The notes: generated by a model from the letters alone, not told the origin. DNA of 64,000 nt from JABCZH01 sp963803775 (GCA_963803775.1 CAWDNS010000003.1:186001-250000); one strand, 5' to 3'; shown: positions 52,063 to 62,453, counted from the stretch's first letter. Translations and numbers: made by a program.

Positions 52063-52371
52063 AACACTACGCTCAGCGTCCAGAGAGGGACTGACTGGGA
52101 GCCGTCTTTGGTCAGGGCGAGATGACCCGCTCCGCCCACAAAGGCGGGCCATAAATAACCTCACTGGGGCTGATCGTAACACAGGCGAACGGGCACAGTG
52201 ACAAGCTTTTTTTCGGAAGTGTAAGGGGGTTTTCAGGCAAAAAAGTGCGCTCCTGCTTCTTCGCTTGCCTGAAGCCGGACTATCGATTCCTATGAAATTC
52301 GGGAGCCGCAGGTTTTTGGTGCCGATCTCCCAAAATCTGGATATGCACGAGTAGAATGTCAGCTTCAGCCC
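52063..52371. promoter_or_regulatory. Divergent promoter region
   Basis: About 310 bases between the divergent vWA pair and the DUF1015 gene. It must carry promoters in both directions. A short inverted repeat CAGGCAA (52234-52240) and TTGCCTG (52265-52271) lies in its right part. No gene is seen. Confidence 0.4.
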
Positions 52372-53694
52372 ATGGCACACATCGCTCCCTTTCGCGCATT
52401 GCGATACGATCCCGCGCGGGTTGATCTCTCGCAGGTGGTAACTCAACCGTACGACAAGATCACGCCAGAGATGCAGGAGTGGTACTACGCGGCCAGCCCA
52501 CATAATCTGGTGCGCATCATCCTGGGGAAGCGGGAGGCGGCAGATCGTCCGGGAGATAACACTTACACCCGGGCTGCGGCTTACTTCCAGGATTGGCGGC
52601 GGCTAGGGGTTTTTCTACAAGAGGCGAAGCCTTCGATTTACAGCTATACGCAGCATTTCATGGTCCCTGGAGGAAGCACGGAATTGGAGCGCCGGGGATT
52701 CATTGCGCTGGGGCAGTTGGAAGACTACGCCGATGGCGTGGTGTTTCGTCATGAGCAGACGCTGGCCAAGCCCAAGGCTGACCGGCTGGATCTGTTGCGG
52801 GCTACGCGGGCCCACTTTGGACAGCTGTTTATGTTGTACAGCGATCCGGCGGGAGAAATTGATGGTCTGCTGGCAGCGACAACAGCAGAGCCGGAGATCG
52901 AAACTCGCGACGAATACGGAGTTCGGCACCGAGTATCGACGATCTCCGATCCTGACCTGATTGATCTGGTTCGCGGGAAGATGTGTGACAAGAAGTTGAT
53001 CATTGCGGACGGACACCATCGTTATGAGACGGCGTTGAATTATCGCAACGAGCGTAACAGTACGGCCGAGACCGCGCCCGGCCCCGTCAGCCTTTCTGCT
53101 GTGCCGCCCTACGAGATGGTAATGATGACATTTATCAATATGGACAGCCCCGGTTTGCTGATCCTGCCGACTCACAGAGTAGTACATGGACTCGCGGCAT
53201 TCTCGGCGGAGGAACTGCGGCAAAGGGCGGGACAGTATTTCAGCGTGGAGGAAGTCGATCCGTCGGTCGATGCGGCGCGGGCGAGTGGAATCCTGCGAGA
53301 GGCCGGACGCGCGGGTACGACATTGATGGCGGTGACTGCGGACCGAGTGTTTCTTCTGGATACTCCCAAGTCAGTCGGCCCAAACTTTTTCAGCGGCCTT
53401 TCGATCCGACAGCAATCGCTCGATGTGGTTCAGTTGCACAAGTGCCTGCTGGAAGGGGTGCTGGGGATTTCCGAGGAAGCGATCCGTAATCAGCAAAATA
53501 TCATCTACTTGCGAGATGCGAGCGAAGCCATGGCACGGGTGAGGTCAGGCGAGGCGAATGTAGCTTTTCTGATGAACCCGGTCAGGATACGGCAGGTGCG
53601 GGACATTGCGTTTGCCGGCGAGGTACTGCCGCAGAAGTCGACTGACTTCTATCCCAAACTGCTTAGCGGATTGACGATTTACGCGCTGGAGTAG
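52372..53694 (+). CDS. DUF1015 family protein
   Basis: 440 residues. The DUF1015 family pattern runs along the whole length: IAPFRALRYDPARVDLSQVV, TQPYDKITPEMQEWYY, ASPHNLVRIILGK, RRGFIALGQLEDY, VVFRHEQTLAKPKADRLDLL, and the hallmark IIADGHHRYETALNYRNE. The HH of that motif could be part of an active site. The family is widespread and cytosolic, and its reaction is not established to my knowledge. It is followed by an unrelated cell-wall amidase gene. Confidence 0.85.
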   Translation: MAHIAPFRALRYDPARVDLSQVVTQPYDKITPEMQEWYYAASPHNLVRIILGKREAADRPGDNTYTRAAAYFQDWRRLGVFLQEAKPSIYSYTQHFMVPGGSTELERRGFIALGQLEDYADGVVFRHEQTLAKPKADRLDLLRATRAHFGQLFMLYSDPAGEIDGLLAATTAEPEIETRDEYGVRHRVSTISDPDLIDLVRGKMCDKKLIIADGHHRYETALNYRNERNSTAETAPGPVSLSAVPPYEMVMMTFINMDSPGLLILPTHRVVHGLAAFSAEELRQRAGQYFSVEEVDPSVDAARASGILREAGRAGTTLMAVTADRVFLLDTPKSVGPNFFSGLSIRQQSLDVVQLHKCLLEGVLGISEEAIRNQQNIIYLRDASEAMARVRSGEANVAFLMNPVRIRQVRDIAFAGEVLPQKSTDFYPKLLSGLTIYALE

Positions 53695-53744
53695 GCGAAA
53701 AAGTTCAGCGGGCAGCAAAGCCGGGGCACCAGGGGAGAGCTTCT

Positions 53745-53790
53745 AACCGCAAAGGTCGCCAAGGGAGACCGCAAAGGACACGAAGAAAAG
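53745..53790. repeat. Dispersed intergenic repeat
   Basis: CTAACCGCAAAGGTCGCC and CCGCAAAGGACACGAAG resemble the repeat at 37282-37352. It lies in the gap between the DUF1015 gene and the amidase gene. Confidence 0.35.
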
Positions 53791-53829
53791 CAGTTAAATT
53801 AAAGCAAGTCGCGCCATAATGGATGCATC

Positions 53830-55335
53830 TTGACCACCACGGCAGGCGGCATCGTAGGTTCGGGACGTCGCGGGCTTATGCGCGTTGCGGTGGCCGGGCT
53901 GCTGGCAATTGCTTCTGTAGTTCTGCTTTCCGGGTCCGCGGAAGATAAACGCGTCTCCATCTATTCGACGGTTGCGAACTACTCGCTTCCCGTGGTCGAA
54001 CGAAACAAACAGGATTATGTGGGCTTGCTTGAGGTGCTCGAACCTTTGGGCACGGTGAGCGCCCGGGTCCGCGGAGACCATTGGAAGCTTCGCTACAACG
54101 GCGCCGATGCAGAGTTCACAGCGCGCAAACGGGGTGCGCGGACCCGGAATACTAATTTCGATCTGTCTGCGAGTTTCGTTCTGGAAGGCGGCCGGGGATT
54201 AGTGCCGCTGACAGATCTCAGCAGCCTGCTTTCGCGTATTCTCGGCGGCCCGGTGACTTTCAATCCGCGAGCGCGGCGGTTGTTTGTGGGCAGTGTTGCG
54301 ATTCACTTCACGGCGCAGGTCAACGCCACCACATCACCGAAGCTGATCATGAACTTTAGCTCTCCGGTGAACCCGGCGATCGCCACTGAGCCGGGAAAAT
54401 TGCGCATGACATTCAGTCATGACGCGGTGGTGGCACCCAGTTCTCCGAGACTTACTTTTGACAGCACAGTAATTACTTCCGCCAGTTTTCTGGAGAACAA
54501 TGGTGAGGCTGAGGTGGTGATCACCAGCACCGTCCCGTTACTGGCCAGCTTCAGCAATAACGGACGCACGATCACTGTGGGACCACCGCCGGTGGCTGCG
54601 ACAGCGGCACAGGCTCCGCCGCCAGTCGCAAGTGCACCGGCATCTGCTCCGACCGCGGTGCCTGCATCTCCGCCTTCGTCGGTTCCTGCACCTGCGCCTG
54701 CGGTGCCCGCGAGCAGTGCCGGAGTACAGGCGTCCAGCGCGCCACGCTACTTTGCAGTGGTGGATGCCAGCCACGGTGGCGACGAGCGCGGGGCGGCACT
54801 CGCAGACCAGATGGCAGAAAAAGATGTCACTTTAGCTTTCGCGCGTGTGCTTCGCCACGAACTCGACAACCGTGGACTGCGCACGCTACTGATTCGCGAT
54901 GCTGATACTACATTGACGCTCGATCAGCGGGCTACGATGACGAACGCGACGGCCCCGGTAATTTATCTCTGCGTGCATGCTACCTCGGAGGGAACCGGGG
55001 TGCGGCTGTACACCGGCTTGACTGCGTCCGGGGGAGAAAATGCCGGACCGTTTCTTGACTGGGACACAGCGCAATCTCCATTTCAAGGGTTGAGCGACGC
55101 GGCGGCCACCAGCGTGGCAGCGGCATTACACGACAAGCAGATTTCGGTTCGGACTCTGACGGCTCCGCTACGGCCATTGAACAACATCGCTACCGCCGCG
55201 GTGGCGATTGAGATTGCGCCTCCAGGCGGCGACATAGCTCAGCTAAACTCCGCTGCCTACCAGCAACCGCTTGCCGCAGCGGTGGCCGCTGGGGTAGCCG
55301 ACGCGCGTGACAAACTTCAGGCGGCGCGAAGATGA
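53830..55335 (+). CDS. N-acetylmuramoyl-L-alanine amidase (Amidase_3) with beta N-terminal domain
   Basis: 501 residues from TTG at 53830, or 485 from ATG at 53878. A signal sequence (VAVAGLLAIASVVLLSGSA) leads to a copper-amine-oxidase-N/AMIN-like beta domain (residues 45-250) and a Pro/Ala linker (255-300). The catalytic domain shows VVDASHGGDERGA (zinc His near 313 and Glu), LCVHAT (second His near 382) and AIEIAPPGGD (catalytic Glu near 460). This is the zinc site of AmiC-type amidases that cut the peptide stem from peptidoglycan. The first metal motif DASHGG replaces the usual DPGHGG. Its stop overlaps the GerMN gene start. Confidence 0.8.
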   Translation: MTTTAGGIVGSGRRGLMRVAVAGLLAIASVVLLSGSAEDKRVSIYSTVANYSLPVVERNKQDYVGLLEVLEPLGTVSARVRGDHWKLRYNGADAEFTARKRGARTRNTNFDLSASFVLEGGRGLVPLTDLSSLLSRILGGPVTFNPRARRLFVGSVAIHFTAQVNATTSPKLIMNFSSPVNPAIATEPGKLRMTFSHDAVVAPSSPRLTFDSTVITSASFLENNGEAEVVITSTVPLLASFSNNGRTITVGPPPVAATAAQAPPPVASAPASAPTAVPASPPSSVPAPAPAVPASSAGVQASSAPRYFAVVDASHGGDERGAALADQMAEKDVTLAFARVLRHELDNRGLRTLLIRDADTTLTLDQRATMTNATAPVIYLCVHATSEGTGVRLYTGLTASGGENAGPFLDWDTAQSPFQGLSDAAATSVAAALHDKQISVRTLTAPLRPLNNIATAAVAIEIAPPGGDIAQLNSAAYQQPLAAAVAAGVADARDKLQAARR

Positions 55336-55925
55336 TTCCACGTCATCTCATTCTGGGCGCGGTGGTCATGATTATTCTGGCAATGGGCATGGGTTTCTAC
55401 GCATGGCGCATGCGCGGAGGCGCGAGCCGGCCCGAATCCGCGTCAACCCAGCCGGTGGCTCCTCCGGTTTCGGGTCCTACAGAAGCAGTAACCTTATATA
55501 TCGCTTACGATGACGGCGGAGTCTTGCGTGCCCAAGGTGCGCGGATTCCATTGCCGACGGGACGCCAGGAGCGAGCGGAAGAATTGCTGCGCACCCTGCT
55601 TAACATTTATCTCGACAAGGCATCTCCACATTTACTGGCCACAGGTTCAGAAATCCGCGACGTTTATCTGGTGGATCCGGGGCTGGCTGTGATCGATCTC
55701 AACGCGGCCTTCGCGGACGGGCATCGTTCCGGCGTGTTGATTGAAGAACTAACGGTGGCTTCGCTGGTGGAGACACTATCCGCCAACATTCCAGGAATTA
55801 CGCGAGCGAAGATCCTGGTGGACGGCAAAGAGCGCGACACGCTGGCGGGACATCTGGACCTGACGAATTTCTATGATGTCGCCGCCTTTTCTCAATTGGC
55901 GCTGCAACTGCAAAGCGGGCGCTGA
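55332..55925 (+). CDS. GerMN domain membrane-anchored protein
   Basis: 197 residues starting in an ATGA overlap with the amidase gene. One N-terminal membrane segment (LILGAVVMIILAMGMGFYAW) is followed by a GerMN domain (ERAEELLRTLLNIYLDKASP, IRDVYLVDPGLAVIDLNAAF, ELTVASLVETLSANIPGITR, KILVDGKERDTLAGHLD). GerMN domains occur in spore germination and cell-envelope proteins. Coupling to an amidase suggests a role in peptidoglycan handling. Confidence 0.85.
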   Translation: MIPRHLILGAVVMIILAMGMGFYAWRMRGGASRPESASTQPVAPPVSGPTEAVTLYIAYDDGGVLRAQGARIPLPTGRQERAEELLRTLLNIYLDKASPHLLATGSEIRDVYLVDPGLAVIDLNAAFADGHRSGVLIEELTVASLVETLSANIPGITRAKILVDGKERDTLAGHLDLTNFYDVAAFSQLALQLQSGR

Positions 55926-55960
55926 GCGGTACAGGCTACCATCATTTACAATCGCGAACG

Positions 55961-56698
55961 ATGATCTATCGCTCCGACAATCGCACTCCCGACCAACTCC
56001 GCCCAGTGAATATCGTCGCTGACTACATCAACACAGCCGAAGGCTCGGTTCTCATCGAGGTAGGAAATACGCGGGTGATCTGCACCGCATCCATCGAAGA
56101 AACGGTGCCGCAATTCATGCGCAACAGCGGCAAAGGATGGATCACCGCCGAATACAGCATGCTGCCTCGCGCCACGCTGACTCGCACGTCGCGTGAGGTG
56201 AATAAAGGCAGACCTAGTGGGCGCACTCACGAGATCCAGCGGCTGATTGGGCGATCTCTGCGGGCGGTGACCGACCTGGAACGCCTGGGCGAACGCACCA
56301 TCTGGATTGATTGTGACGTGATTCAAGCTGACGGCGGTACGCGGACGGCTTCCATCACCGGCGCGTTTGTGGCGCTAGGGCTGGCTTTTGAAAAGCTGGT
56401 GGAAGCCGGAACGCTGACTTCCGCCCCACTACGCGACTTTGTCGCGGCAGTGAGCATTGGAATTGTGGACGGAGAAATCCTGCTCGACCTTGCCTATGAA
56501 GAAGACTCCCGTGCCGATGTGGATATGAACTTCGTAATGACGGCCGGCCATAAGCTGGTGGAGGTGCAAGCAACAGCCGAACATCAGGTATTCGATCAAA
56601 CACAGTTGGACAAGATGCTGGTGCTGGCTCGCCAGGGGGTGCAATCGCTGATCGCCAAACAGCAAGGGGTTCTGAGGACGTTAACGTTGAGGCAGTAG
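55961..56698 (+). CDS. rph: Ribonuclease PH
   Basis: 245 residues, full length. YRSDNRTPDQLRPVNIVADY, GSVLIEVGNTRVICTASIEE, GWITAEYSMLPRAT, GRTHEIQRLIGRSLRAV, IWIDCDVIQADGGTRTASIT, and DGEILLDLAYEEDSRADVDM with the metal-binding acids. It trims tRNA 3' ends using phosphate. It follows the GerMN gene by 35 bases and probably belongs to the same transcript. It converges with the metal efflux operon. Confidence 0.95.
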   Translation: MIYRSDNRTPDQLRPVNIVADYINTAEGSVLIEVGNTRVICTASIEETVPQFMRNSGKGWITAEYSMLPRATLTRTSREVNKGRPSGRTHEIQRLIGRSLRAVTDLERLGERTIWIDCDVIQADGGTRTASITGAFVALGLAFEKLVEAGTLTSAPLRDFVAAVSIGIVDGEILLDLAYEEDSRADVDMNFVMTAGHKLVEVQATAEHQVFDQTQLDKMLVLARQGVQSLIAKQQGVLRTLTLRQ

Positions 56699-56712
56699 TG
56701 TCCTGCCTTCCC

Positions 56713-59700
56713 CTACACCTGCAGTACATCCCCTTCTCGCGCGACCATCTCATACAGCACGGGATTGACGAAGAAGCCGATAAACAGGCGCGAGATCAGG
56801 CCGGCCACGATGACGATGGCAAATGGCCGTTGGGTATCGGATCCGATGCCAGTGGAGAGTGCAGCCGGCAGCAATCCAAGACAGGCAACCAGCGCCGTCA
56901 TCATGATTGGGCGAAGCCGCAGGAGTGAAGCTTGGCGAGTCGCGGTGCGGATGTCCATGCCTTCCTGCCGCAACTTGTTTATATAAGAGACGAGGATGAC
57001 AGCCGTTTCGACGGAAACGCCGAGCAATGCCAGAAGGCCCAGAACCGAGGAAACGCTAAATGGGGTGTGAGTGAGCTTTAGCGCTACCAGCGCGCCCACC
57101 GGTTCGGTCATGATTACGCCGAGGGCAATGGTGACGGGAAATTTGAAATTTCCATAGAGCGCGAACAGGATCATGAAGATCAGAACTATGGCTAACGGGC
57201 CAATAATGTACAACTGTGATTTCGCCTCGAGGAACTGGCTGTATTCGCCGCCCCAGTCCATGCGGTAGCCTTGCGGCAGTGTCACCACTTTCTTGACGGC
57301 GGCCTGGCCGTCGCGTACTGCCCGTTCCAAATCGCGCCCTTCGATGCTGTACTGCACACCAATGTAGCGGGAATTGTTTTCCCGGTAAATGAACGACGCG
57401 CCGTTTCCCTGGCTGATATTGGCGAGTTGGCTCAGCGGGATTTGTTGACCATCCGGTGTGCCCACCAGCAGATTACCGATCTCATGCGCACTGCTGCGAA
57501 ATTGGGGTTGCATGCGGACCACGAGATCGAACAGCTTCTCTCCTTGAATGACCTGAGTGACCGCCTGACCGCCCACCGCGGCTGAAATCACGGCTTCCAC
57601 ATCGGCAACGTTGATGCCGTAGCGCGCAATTTTGTCGCGATCAACATCGACGAGCAGGCTGGGCTGGCCAAGCTCTCGTACCACTGTTAGATCGGTGAAT
57701 CCGGGAACTTTGGAAAGTGTGTTCTTGATCTGGATGGCTTTGTCTTGCAATACGGTCAGGTCGTCGCCATAGACTTTGACTGCCAAAGAGCTCTTGAGGC
57801 CGGTGAGCGCTTCGTCCACGGCATCTTCCGCGGGTTGGGTGTAGTTGAAGATGATGCCAGGGAACGCCGTAAGCTTCTTATTGATGGACTCGATAAGTTG
57901 CTTCTTCTCACCGATGTCACCGGTCCAAGCCTTGTCCTTGTACGGTTTCAGGCCTACATAAAATTCGCAGTTGAAGAAGCCGGTGGGATCGGTGCCGTCG
58001 TCGGGCCGACCTAATTCCGAACCAACCACCGTGACTTGCGGATAAGACATGAGAATGTCGCGGATCTGAGGAGCAATGCTGCTGGCCTCTTCAAAGGAAA
58101 TGGTGTAAGGCATGGTAGCGCGCACCCAGAGTGCGCCTTCATCGAGATGCGGCATGAACTCGCCGCCGATGAATGGCACCAGCAGCAGGGTGGCTGCGAA
58201 GATCAGGGTCGCAATCGCAATGGTAGCTTTGGGGCGATTTAGGGCCCAATCTAACTGACCAGCGTACTTCCCCTTCATCCATTCAAAAACGCGGTTTTTC
58301 TTCTCGCGCACGCCGTTCTTGAACCAGTAGGAGGCAAGCACTGGGATCAGCGTGAGCGTCAGGATGAGCGCGCCGACCAGGGCAAAAGACATGGTCTCAG
58401 CCATGGGGTGAAACAGTTTCCCCGAAGGGCCGCTCAACGCATAAATAGGTAGATAGCCAGCGAGAATGACCGCCACCGAATAGAAGATCGGACGGTCGAC
58501 ATCTTTCGCAGCGGCAAGAATGATTTTGTTGAGGTTGTATTGCTGTCCCTCACGTAGCGCCAGCTCGCGGTAGATGTTTTCGATCATTACCACAGTGCCG
58601 TCAATGACTATCCCGAAATCAATCGCTCCGATGGAGAGCAGGTTGGCGGCGACATCGTGAGCGTGCAGTACGATGAAAGCAAACAAAAGCGACAACGGGA
58701 TTGTGATTGCAACGATTACAGCGGCGCGGAAGCTGACGAGGAAGAAAATTAGGACGATCAAGACCAGGACCATGCCGCGGAGCAGGTTGGCTTCCACGGT
58801 GTCGGTGGTGAGAGCTACCAGCTCGCTGCGGTCGTAATAAGGATGTATTTTGACGTCGGGCGGCAGGATCTGACGGTTCAATTCCTCGGTTTTTGCTTCC
58901 ACTCCTTTCAGCACGTTCTGCGTCTGCTCGCCACGCAGCATAAGAATGACGCCTTCGACCGCATCGTCATTTTTTTGGAAGCCGAATTCGCCCAGTCGCG
59001 GCGCGTGCCCAATGGTTACATCTCCGATGTCACGTACCCGGATGGGCACGCCTTTGTTGGCACCGACGACGATGTTTCCAATGTCATCAGTGTTCTTCAC
59101 CAGGCCGATGCCGCGGACGTAATAGAACTGTCCACCTTGAGAATAGAATCCACCGCCGGCATTCGAGTTGTTGGCCGCCAACGCGGCAGTGACTTGCGGA
59201 ATCGTCAAGTGGTAGCCGTATATGCGGGCCGGGTCGAGCAGCACCTGATACTGCATTACCGTACCACCGAAACCGGAGTCGTCGGCCACGCCGTGGACGG
59301 ATCGATAGGCGCGCTCAATCACCCAGTCTTCGATCGTCTTTAACTCTTGTGGCGAGCGGTCGGGACTTTCGAGCACATAGCGATACACCAAGCCGCTTGG
59401 ACTGAAAAGCGGCGCCATACTCGGGGTTACGCCAGTTGGCAGTGTGGCTTGAGCGAGGCGTTCAAAAACAATCTGTCGAGCAAAGTAGTCGTTGGTGCTG
59501 TCCTCGAAAGTAAGGATTAGATCGGAGAGACCATAGAGCGAGATGGAACGCATCACCACCATGTGGGGGACGCCGTTCATCTCAAGCTCAAGCGGTAGAG
59601 TGACCAGACGTTCGACTTCCTCAGCGGCATGGTCCGGCCACTGGGTGATGATTTCGACCTGCGGAGGCGCGAGATCGGGGTACGCGTCCACTGGCATGCG

Positions 59701-59796
59701 CTGAAACGACAGGATTCCGCCGACGGTGATGAAGCCGGTCAGCATCAGGACCAGGAACCTCTGCCGCAGGGCCGCTTGGACGATTCGGTGGATCAT
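56713..59796 (-). CDS. RND heavy-metal efflux pump, CzcA/CusA family
   Basis: 1027 residues, twelve membrane segments in the RND layout (one, large periplasmic loop, five, loop, six). The start MIHRIVQAALRQRFLVLMLT and FQRMPVDAYPDLAPPQVEII are typical of the HME family. In the fourth membrane helix AIDFGIVIDGTVVMIEN (near 390-407) carries the two aspartates and glutamate used for proton-coupled metal export. It is the inner-membrane pump of a tripartite efflux system with the next two genes upstream. The metal (Cu/Ag or Co/Zn/Cd) cannot be told from sequence. Confidence 0.92.
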   Translation of the reverse strand: MIHRIVQAALRQRFLVLMLTGFITVGGILSFQRMPVDAYPDLAPPQVEIITQWPDHAAEEVERLVTLPLELEMNGVPHMVVMRSISLYGLSDLILTFEDSTNDYFARQIVFERLAQATLPTGVTPSMAPLFSPSGLVYRYVLESPDRSPQELKTIEDWVIERAYRSVHGVADDSGFGGTVMQYQVLLDPARIYGYHLTIPQVTAALAANNSNAGGGFYSQGGQFYYVRGIGLVKNTDDIGNIVVGANKGVPIRVRDIGDVTIGHAPRLGEFGFQKNDDAVEGVILMLRGEQTQNVLKGVEAKTEELNRQILPPDVKIHPYYDRSELVALTTDTVEANLLRGMVLVLIVLIFFLVSFRAAVIVAITIPLSLLFAFIVLHAHDVAANLLSIGAIDFGIVIDGTVVMIENIYRELALREGQQYNLNKIILAAAKDVDRPIFYSVAVILAGYLPIYALSGPSGKLFHPMAETMSFALVGALILTLTLIPVLASYWFKNGVREKKNRVFEWMKGKYAGQLDWALNRPKATIAIATLIFAATLLLVPFIGGEFMPHLDEGALWVRATMPYTISFEEASSIAPQIRDILMSYPQVTVVGSELGRPDDGTDPTGFFNCEFYVGLKPYKDKAWTGDIGEKKQLIESINKKLTAFPGIIFNYTQPAEDAVDEALTGLKSSLAVKVYGDDLTVLQDKAIQIKNTLSKVPGFTDLTVVRELGQPSLLVDVDRDKIARYGINVADVEAVISAAVGGQAVTQVIQGEKLFDLVVRMQPQFRSSAHEIGNLLVGTPDGQQIPLSQLANISQGNGASFIYRENNSRYIGVQYSIEGRDLERAVRDGQAAVKKVVTLPQGYRMDWGGEYSQFLEAKSQLYIIGPLAIVLIFMILFALYGNFKFPVTIALGVIMTEPVGALVALKLTHTPFSVSSVLGLLALLGVSVETAVILVSYINKLRQEGMDIRTATRQASLLRLRPIMMTALVACLGLLPAALSTGIGSDTQRPFAIVIVAGLISRLFIGFFVNPVLYEMVAREGDVLQV

Positions 59797-59823
59797 TCGG
59801 TTGGGGTGGAGGCTTTCCTTTAT

Positions 59824-60987
59824 CTAACGCTGTAGTGAGTTCGCAAACTGTAAGAACAAGCTGCCATTGCCAACGACTCGATCTCCAGCCTTCAGCCCGC
59901 TGGTAATTTCGGTTTGTCCGTTCAAGCTTTCGCCGAGGGTCACTGAACGCCGGCCAAACTGGTTCGCTGACGCGGCGGCGTAAACAAAGGGCTGGTTCTC
60001 GCTGTCGCGCAAGACCGCGGCATCCGGCAGCGCGATGGCATTCGGGATCGTGCCCGCATTCACCATCGCCGCCACGTACATGTCCTTTTTCAGCTTGTCA
60101 TCAGGGTTGCTGGTCTCGATGCGCGCTTGCAGCGTTCGTGTATTTGGATCAAGCGAGGCAGCCACATACGAAATTCGCCCATGGAACTCGTCGGGATAAG
60201 CATCCGTCTGGATTGTGACCGTATCTCCGACGTGAACGTAAGGCAAATCCTTCTGATAGACATTGACCAGCACCCAGACGGTGCTGACGTCGGAAATCAT
60301 GAAACATTGGGTGGCGCCGGTCTGAAGTAATTGGCCGGCAGCTATATCTTGTTCAACCACCAGACCACCGATCGGAGCCCTTACCGGGACTTCGAAAGAT
60401 GGCGGAGCTTTTATCAAGGCGTCAGGATCAGTGATTCCCATGACTTTCAGGGCGGCTTGAGCTGCTGCGAGGTCACCGCTCGCCTGCACCTCCGCGGATT
60501 CCGCCTGCTCCAGGCTTTGCTCGGCAATGGCGTGATGCTGATACAAATCCTGGGCTCGGGAATAGGCCTTCTGGGCGAGAGCATAAACGTCCTTGGCCTT
60601 CAAGTAATTTGTGCGGAGTTGCGAGTAGTCCGGACTTGCCACGTACAACATGGGTTCGCCCTGTTTTACTTTCTGTCCGGGAACGACCGCGACTCGACTC
60701 ACTGGTCCGCTAACCTGCGTGATGACTGGCGTCGTGCGAAAACTGTTGTACGCGACAGCTCCCGTCAGGCGCAGAGACCGGGTTAGCGTGCTTGGCTGAA
60801 CGGTCAGCACCTGGACGTGCGACATCTGGTCCTGGGGAATGGTAAACAGCTCTGCGTTATCCGAGCTCTTAGCGTCGCTCGAGTAGGTGGCGGAATTCGA
60901 TCCCGGGCCCTCGCAGCCGACCAGCGCCAGCAGGATACCCCCCAAGGCGGCAAACGCGGCGAGCCGTTGCCGAACATTCGTCCTCAT
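59824..60987 (-). CDS. Periplasmic adaptor (membrane fusion) lipoprotein, CzcB/CusB family
   Basis: 387 residues. A lipoprotein signal with lipobox ALVGC (Cys25) is followed by the barrel-sandwich hybrid (VSGPVSRVAVVPGQKVKQGE), a coiled-coil hairpin (AKDVYALAQKAYSRAQDLYQ, then EQSLEQAESAEVQASGDLAA), VRAPIGGLVVEQDIAAGQLL and the beta-barrel part with WVLVNVYQKDL and LQARIETSNPDDKLKKDMYV. It links the pump to the outer-membrane channel. The start overlaps the stop of the channel gene (ATGA). Confidence 0.9.
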   Translation of the reverse strand: MRTNVRQRLAAFAALGGILLALVGCEGPGSNSATYSSDAKSSDNAELFTIPQDQMSHVQVLTVQPSTLTRSLRLTGAVAYNSFRTTPVITQVSGPVSRVAVVPGQKVKQGEPMLYVASPDYSQLRTNYLKAKDVYALAQKAYSRAQDLYQHHAIAEQSLEQAESAEVQASGDLAAAQAALKVMGITDPDALIKAPPSFEVPVRAPIGGLVVEQDIAAGQLLQTGATQCFMISDVSTVWVLVNVYQKDLPYVHVGDTVTIQTDAYPDEFHGRISYVAASLDPNTRTLQARIETSNPDDKLKKDMYVAAMVNAGTIPNAIALPDAAVLRDSENQPFVYAAASANQFGRRSVTLGESLNGQTEITSGLKAGDRVVGNGSLFLQFANSLQR

Positions 60988-62270
60988 GGCAGATTCCTCG
61001 TTCCTACGGCTTCTTTCAATTGCTCTAGGGCGGTCATATAAGCGGCCAGGGCCTGGCGATAGGCCAGTTGAACCGAACGGTAGCTGCGTTCGGCGTCGAG
61101 AAAATCCAACAAGCTGGCAGCACCGCGTTTGTAAGCATACTCGCTGATATCGCGCGAATCCTGCGCCTGTTTGAGATATCCGGAAGTGTAGAGTTGCACC
61201 ACTTCATCGTTGCTCCTGACGGCTTCATAGGCGTTACCGACATCGGAAAGAACCGTATCGCTGGCCGCTTGCTGCTGCTGCTGTGCCTGGGTAAGAGCGT
61301 AACCGGTGCGAGCGATCTCTCCTTGATTGCGGTTGAAGATGGGAAGCTCAAAATTCACGAAGATCGAAGCCGTGTTCTCACCGGAAACATGGGTAAAGTC
61401 GTAGGTGCCGTTTACGTCTACTTTCGCATTGGCTTTGGCGAGCAGGATTTGGCTCTGGGCGGCGGTAATCCCCAATTCGGCGGCACGAAAGTCGGGGCGC
61501 TCCGTCAGAGCCTTAGTCTGGAAATCTTCTAACGTTCCCTTGATCGGCTGATATGCAAGATCGCCCACCACGTCATAATCAGCCGGTACCGTGCCGTAGC
61601 CCATAAGCCCGCGTAGACCGACGAGAGCTTGTACCTTGGCCAGCCGGGCGCTCGACACATCGGTCTGAAACTGCAAAAGCTGCAACTTGATCTTAAGATA
61701 GTCACCTTCGCCGATGAATCCTGCTTTGAACTGCGCTTCTCCAATATCGACCGTCTGTTGGAAGCTCTTAAGGTCCTGAAGCGCGAACTGCAGCGTCGAT
61801 TCGGCTAGTAAGACGCTGACGAACTGCTGACCCACGTTGAAGGCCAGGGTCCGTTCCGCGTCGGCGACCTGTGCGCGCTGAACGGCGGTTTGATCGCGAG
61901 CGGCTTGTAGGCGATGCTGCCGTTTGCGGCCACGTTCGAAGAGATAGCCGATCCCGATATCGAACTGTTGGGTTTCGTTCAGATTATTCCCAGAGAAATC
62001 TTGGGGACTAAAAAATGGAACAAACTGGGTATCAGCGTCCAGGGTCGGATTAGGACGCAGATTGGCGGTGATCTCCAGAGCCTGATCTTGAAGAATCAGA
62101 GTTCGGGTGGCCAGGATGGAATGGTTGTGCGCCAAAGCCAAATCGATGGCTTGGTCAAGAGTGATAAGGGTTGTGTTTTGCCCAGCGCCTATGCCCGCCA
62201 GCAGCACCACGAAGATTGCAACCGGGCCGAACCTCCGAAAGTGCTTGAAAAGCATCAGGCTAAAGCGCAT
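60984..62270 (-). CDS. Outer-membrane efflux channel, CzcC/TolC family
   Basis: 428 residues from ATG at 62268-62270, directly before a signal peptide (FGPVAIFVVLLAGIGAGQ). Two TolC repeats are visible: TLDQAIDLALAHNHSILATR with LRPNPTLDADTQFV, and the second with FRAAELGITAAQSQILLAKA, ANAKVDVNGTYDFTHVSG, RGAASLLDFLDAERSYRSVQ. It is the first gene of the three-gene efflux operon and forms the exit duct. Confidence 0.88.
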   Translation of the reverse strand: MRFSLMLFKHFRRFGPVAIFVVLLAGIGAGQNTTLITLDQAIDLALAHNHSILATRTLILQDQALEITANLRPNPTLDADTQFVPFFSPQDFSGNNLNETQQFDIGIGYLFERGRKRQHRLQAARDQTAVQRAQVADAERTLAFNVGQQFVSVLLAESTLQFALQDLKSFQQTVDIGEAQFKAGFIGEGDYLKIKLQLLQFQTDVSSARLAKVQALVGLRGLMGYGTVPADYDVVGDLAYQPIKGTLEDFQTKALTERPDFRAAELGITAAQSQILLAKANAKVDVNGTYDFTHVSGENTASIFVNFELPIFNRNQGEIARTGYALTQAQQQQQAASDTVLSDVGNAYEAVRSNDEVVQLYTSGYLKQAQDSRDISEYAYKRGAASLLDFLDAERSYRSVQLAYRQALAAYMTALEQLKEAVGTRNLP

Positions 62271-62453
62271 AGGGGGAGAGACCAAAGCGCGCTGACGGTG
62301 GCGCAACCGGTCTTGCACGGAGGCTCGAACCTAACCCAGCACCACGCCAAGCTCCGTCGTTCGTATCATCCTCCTGTATCTAAGAGTGCCAGTAGGGGTT
62401 AATGGATGTATTGTAATTCACCACACATGCATGATCCTGCGACCTGGGAGTGC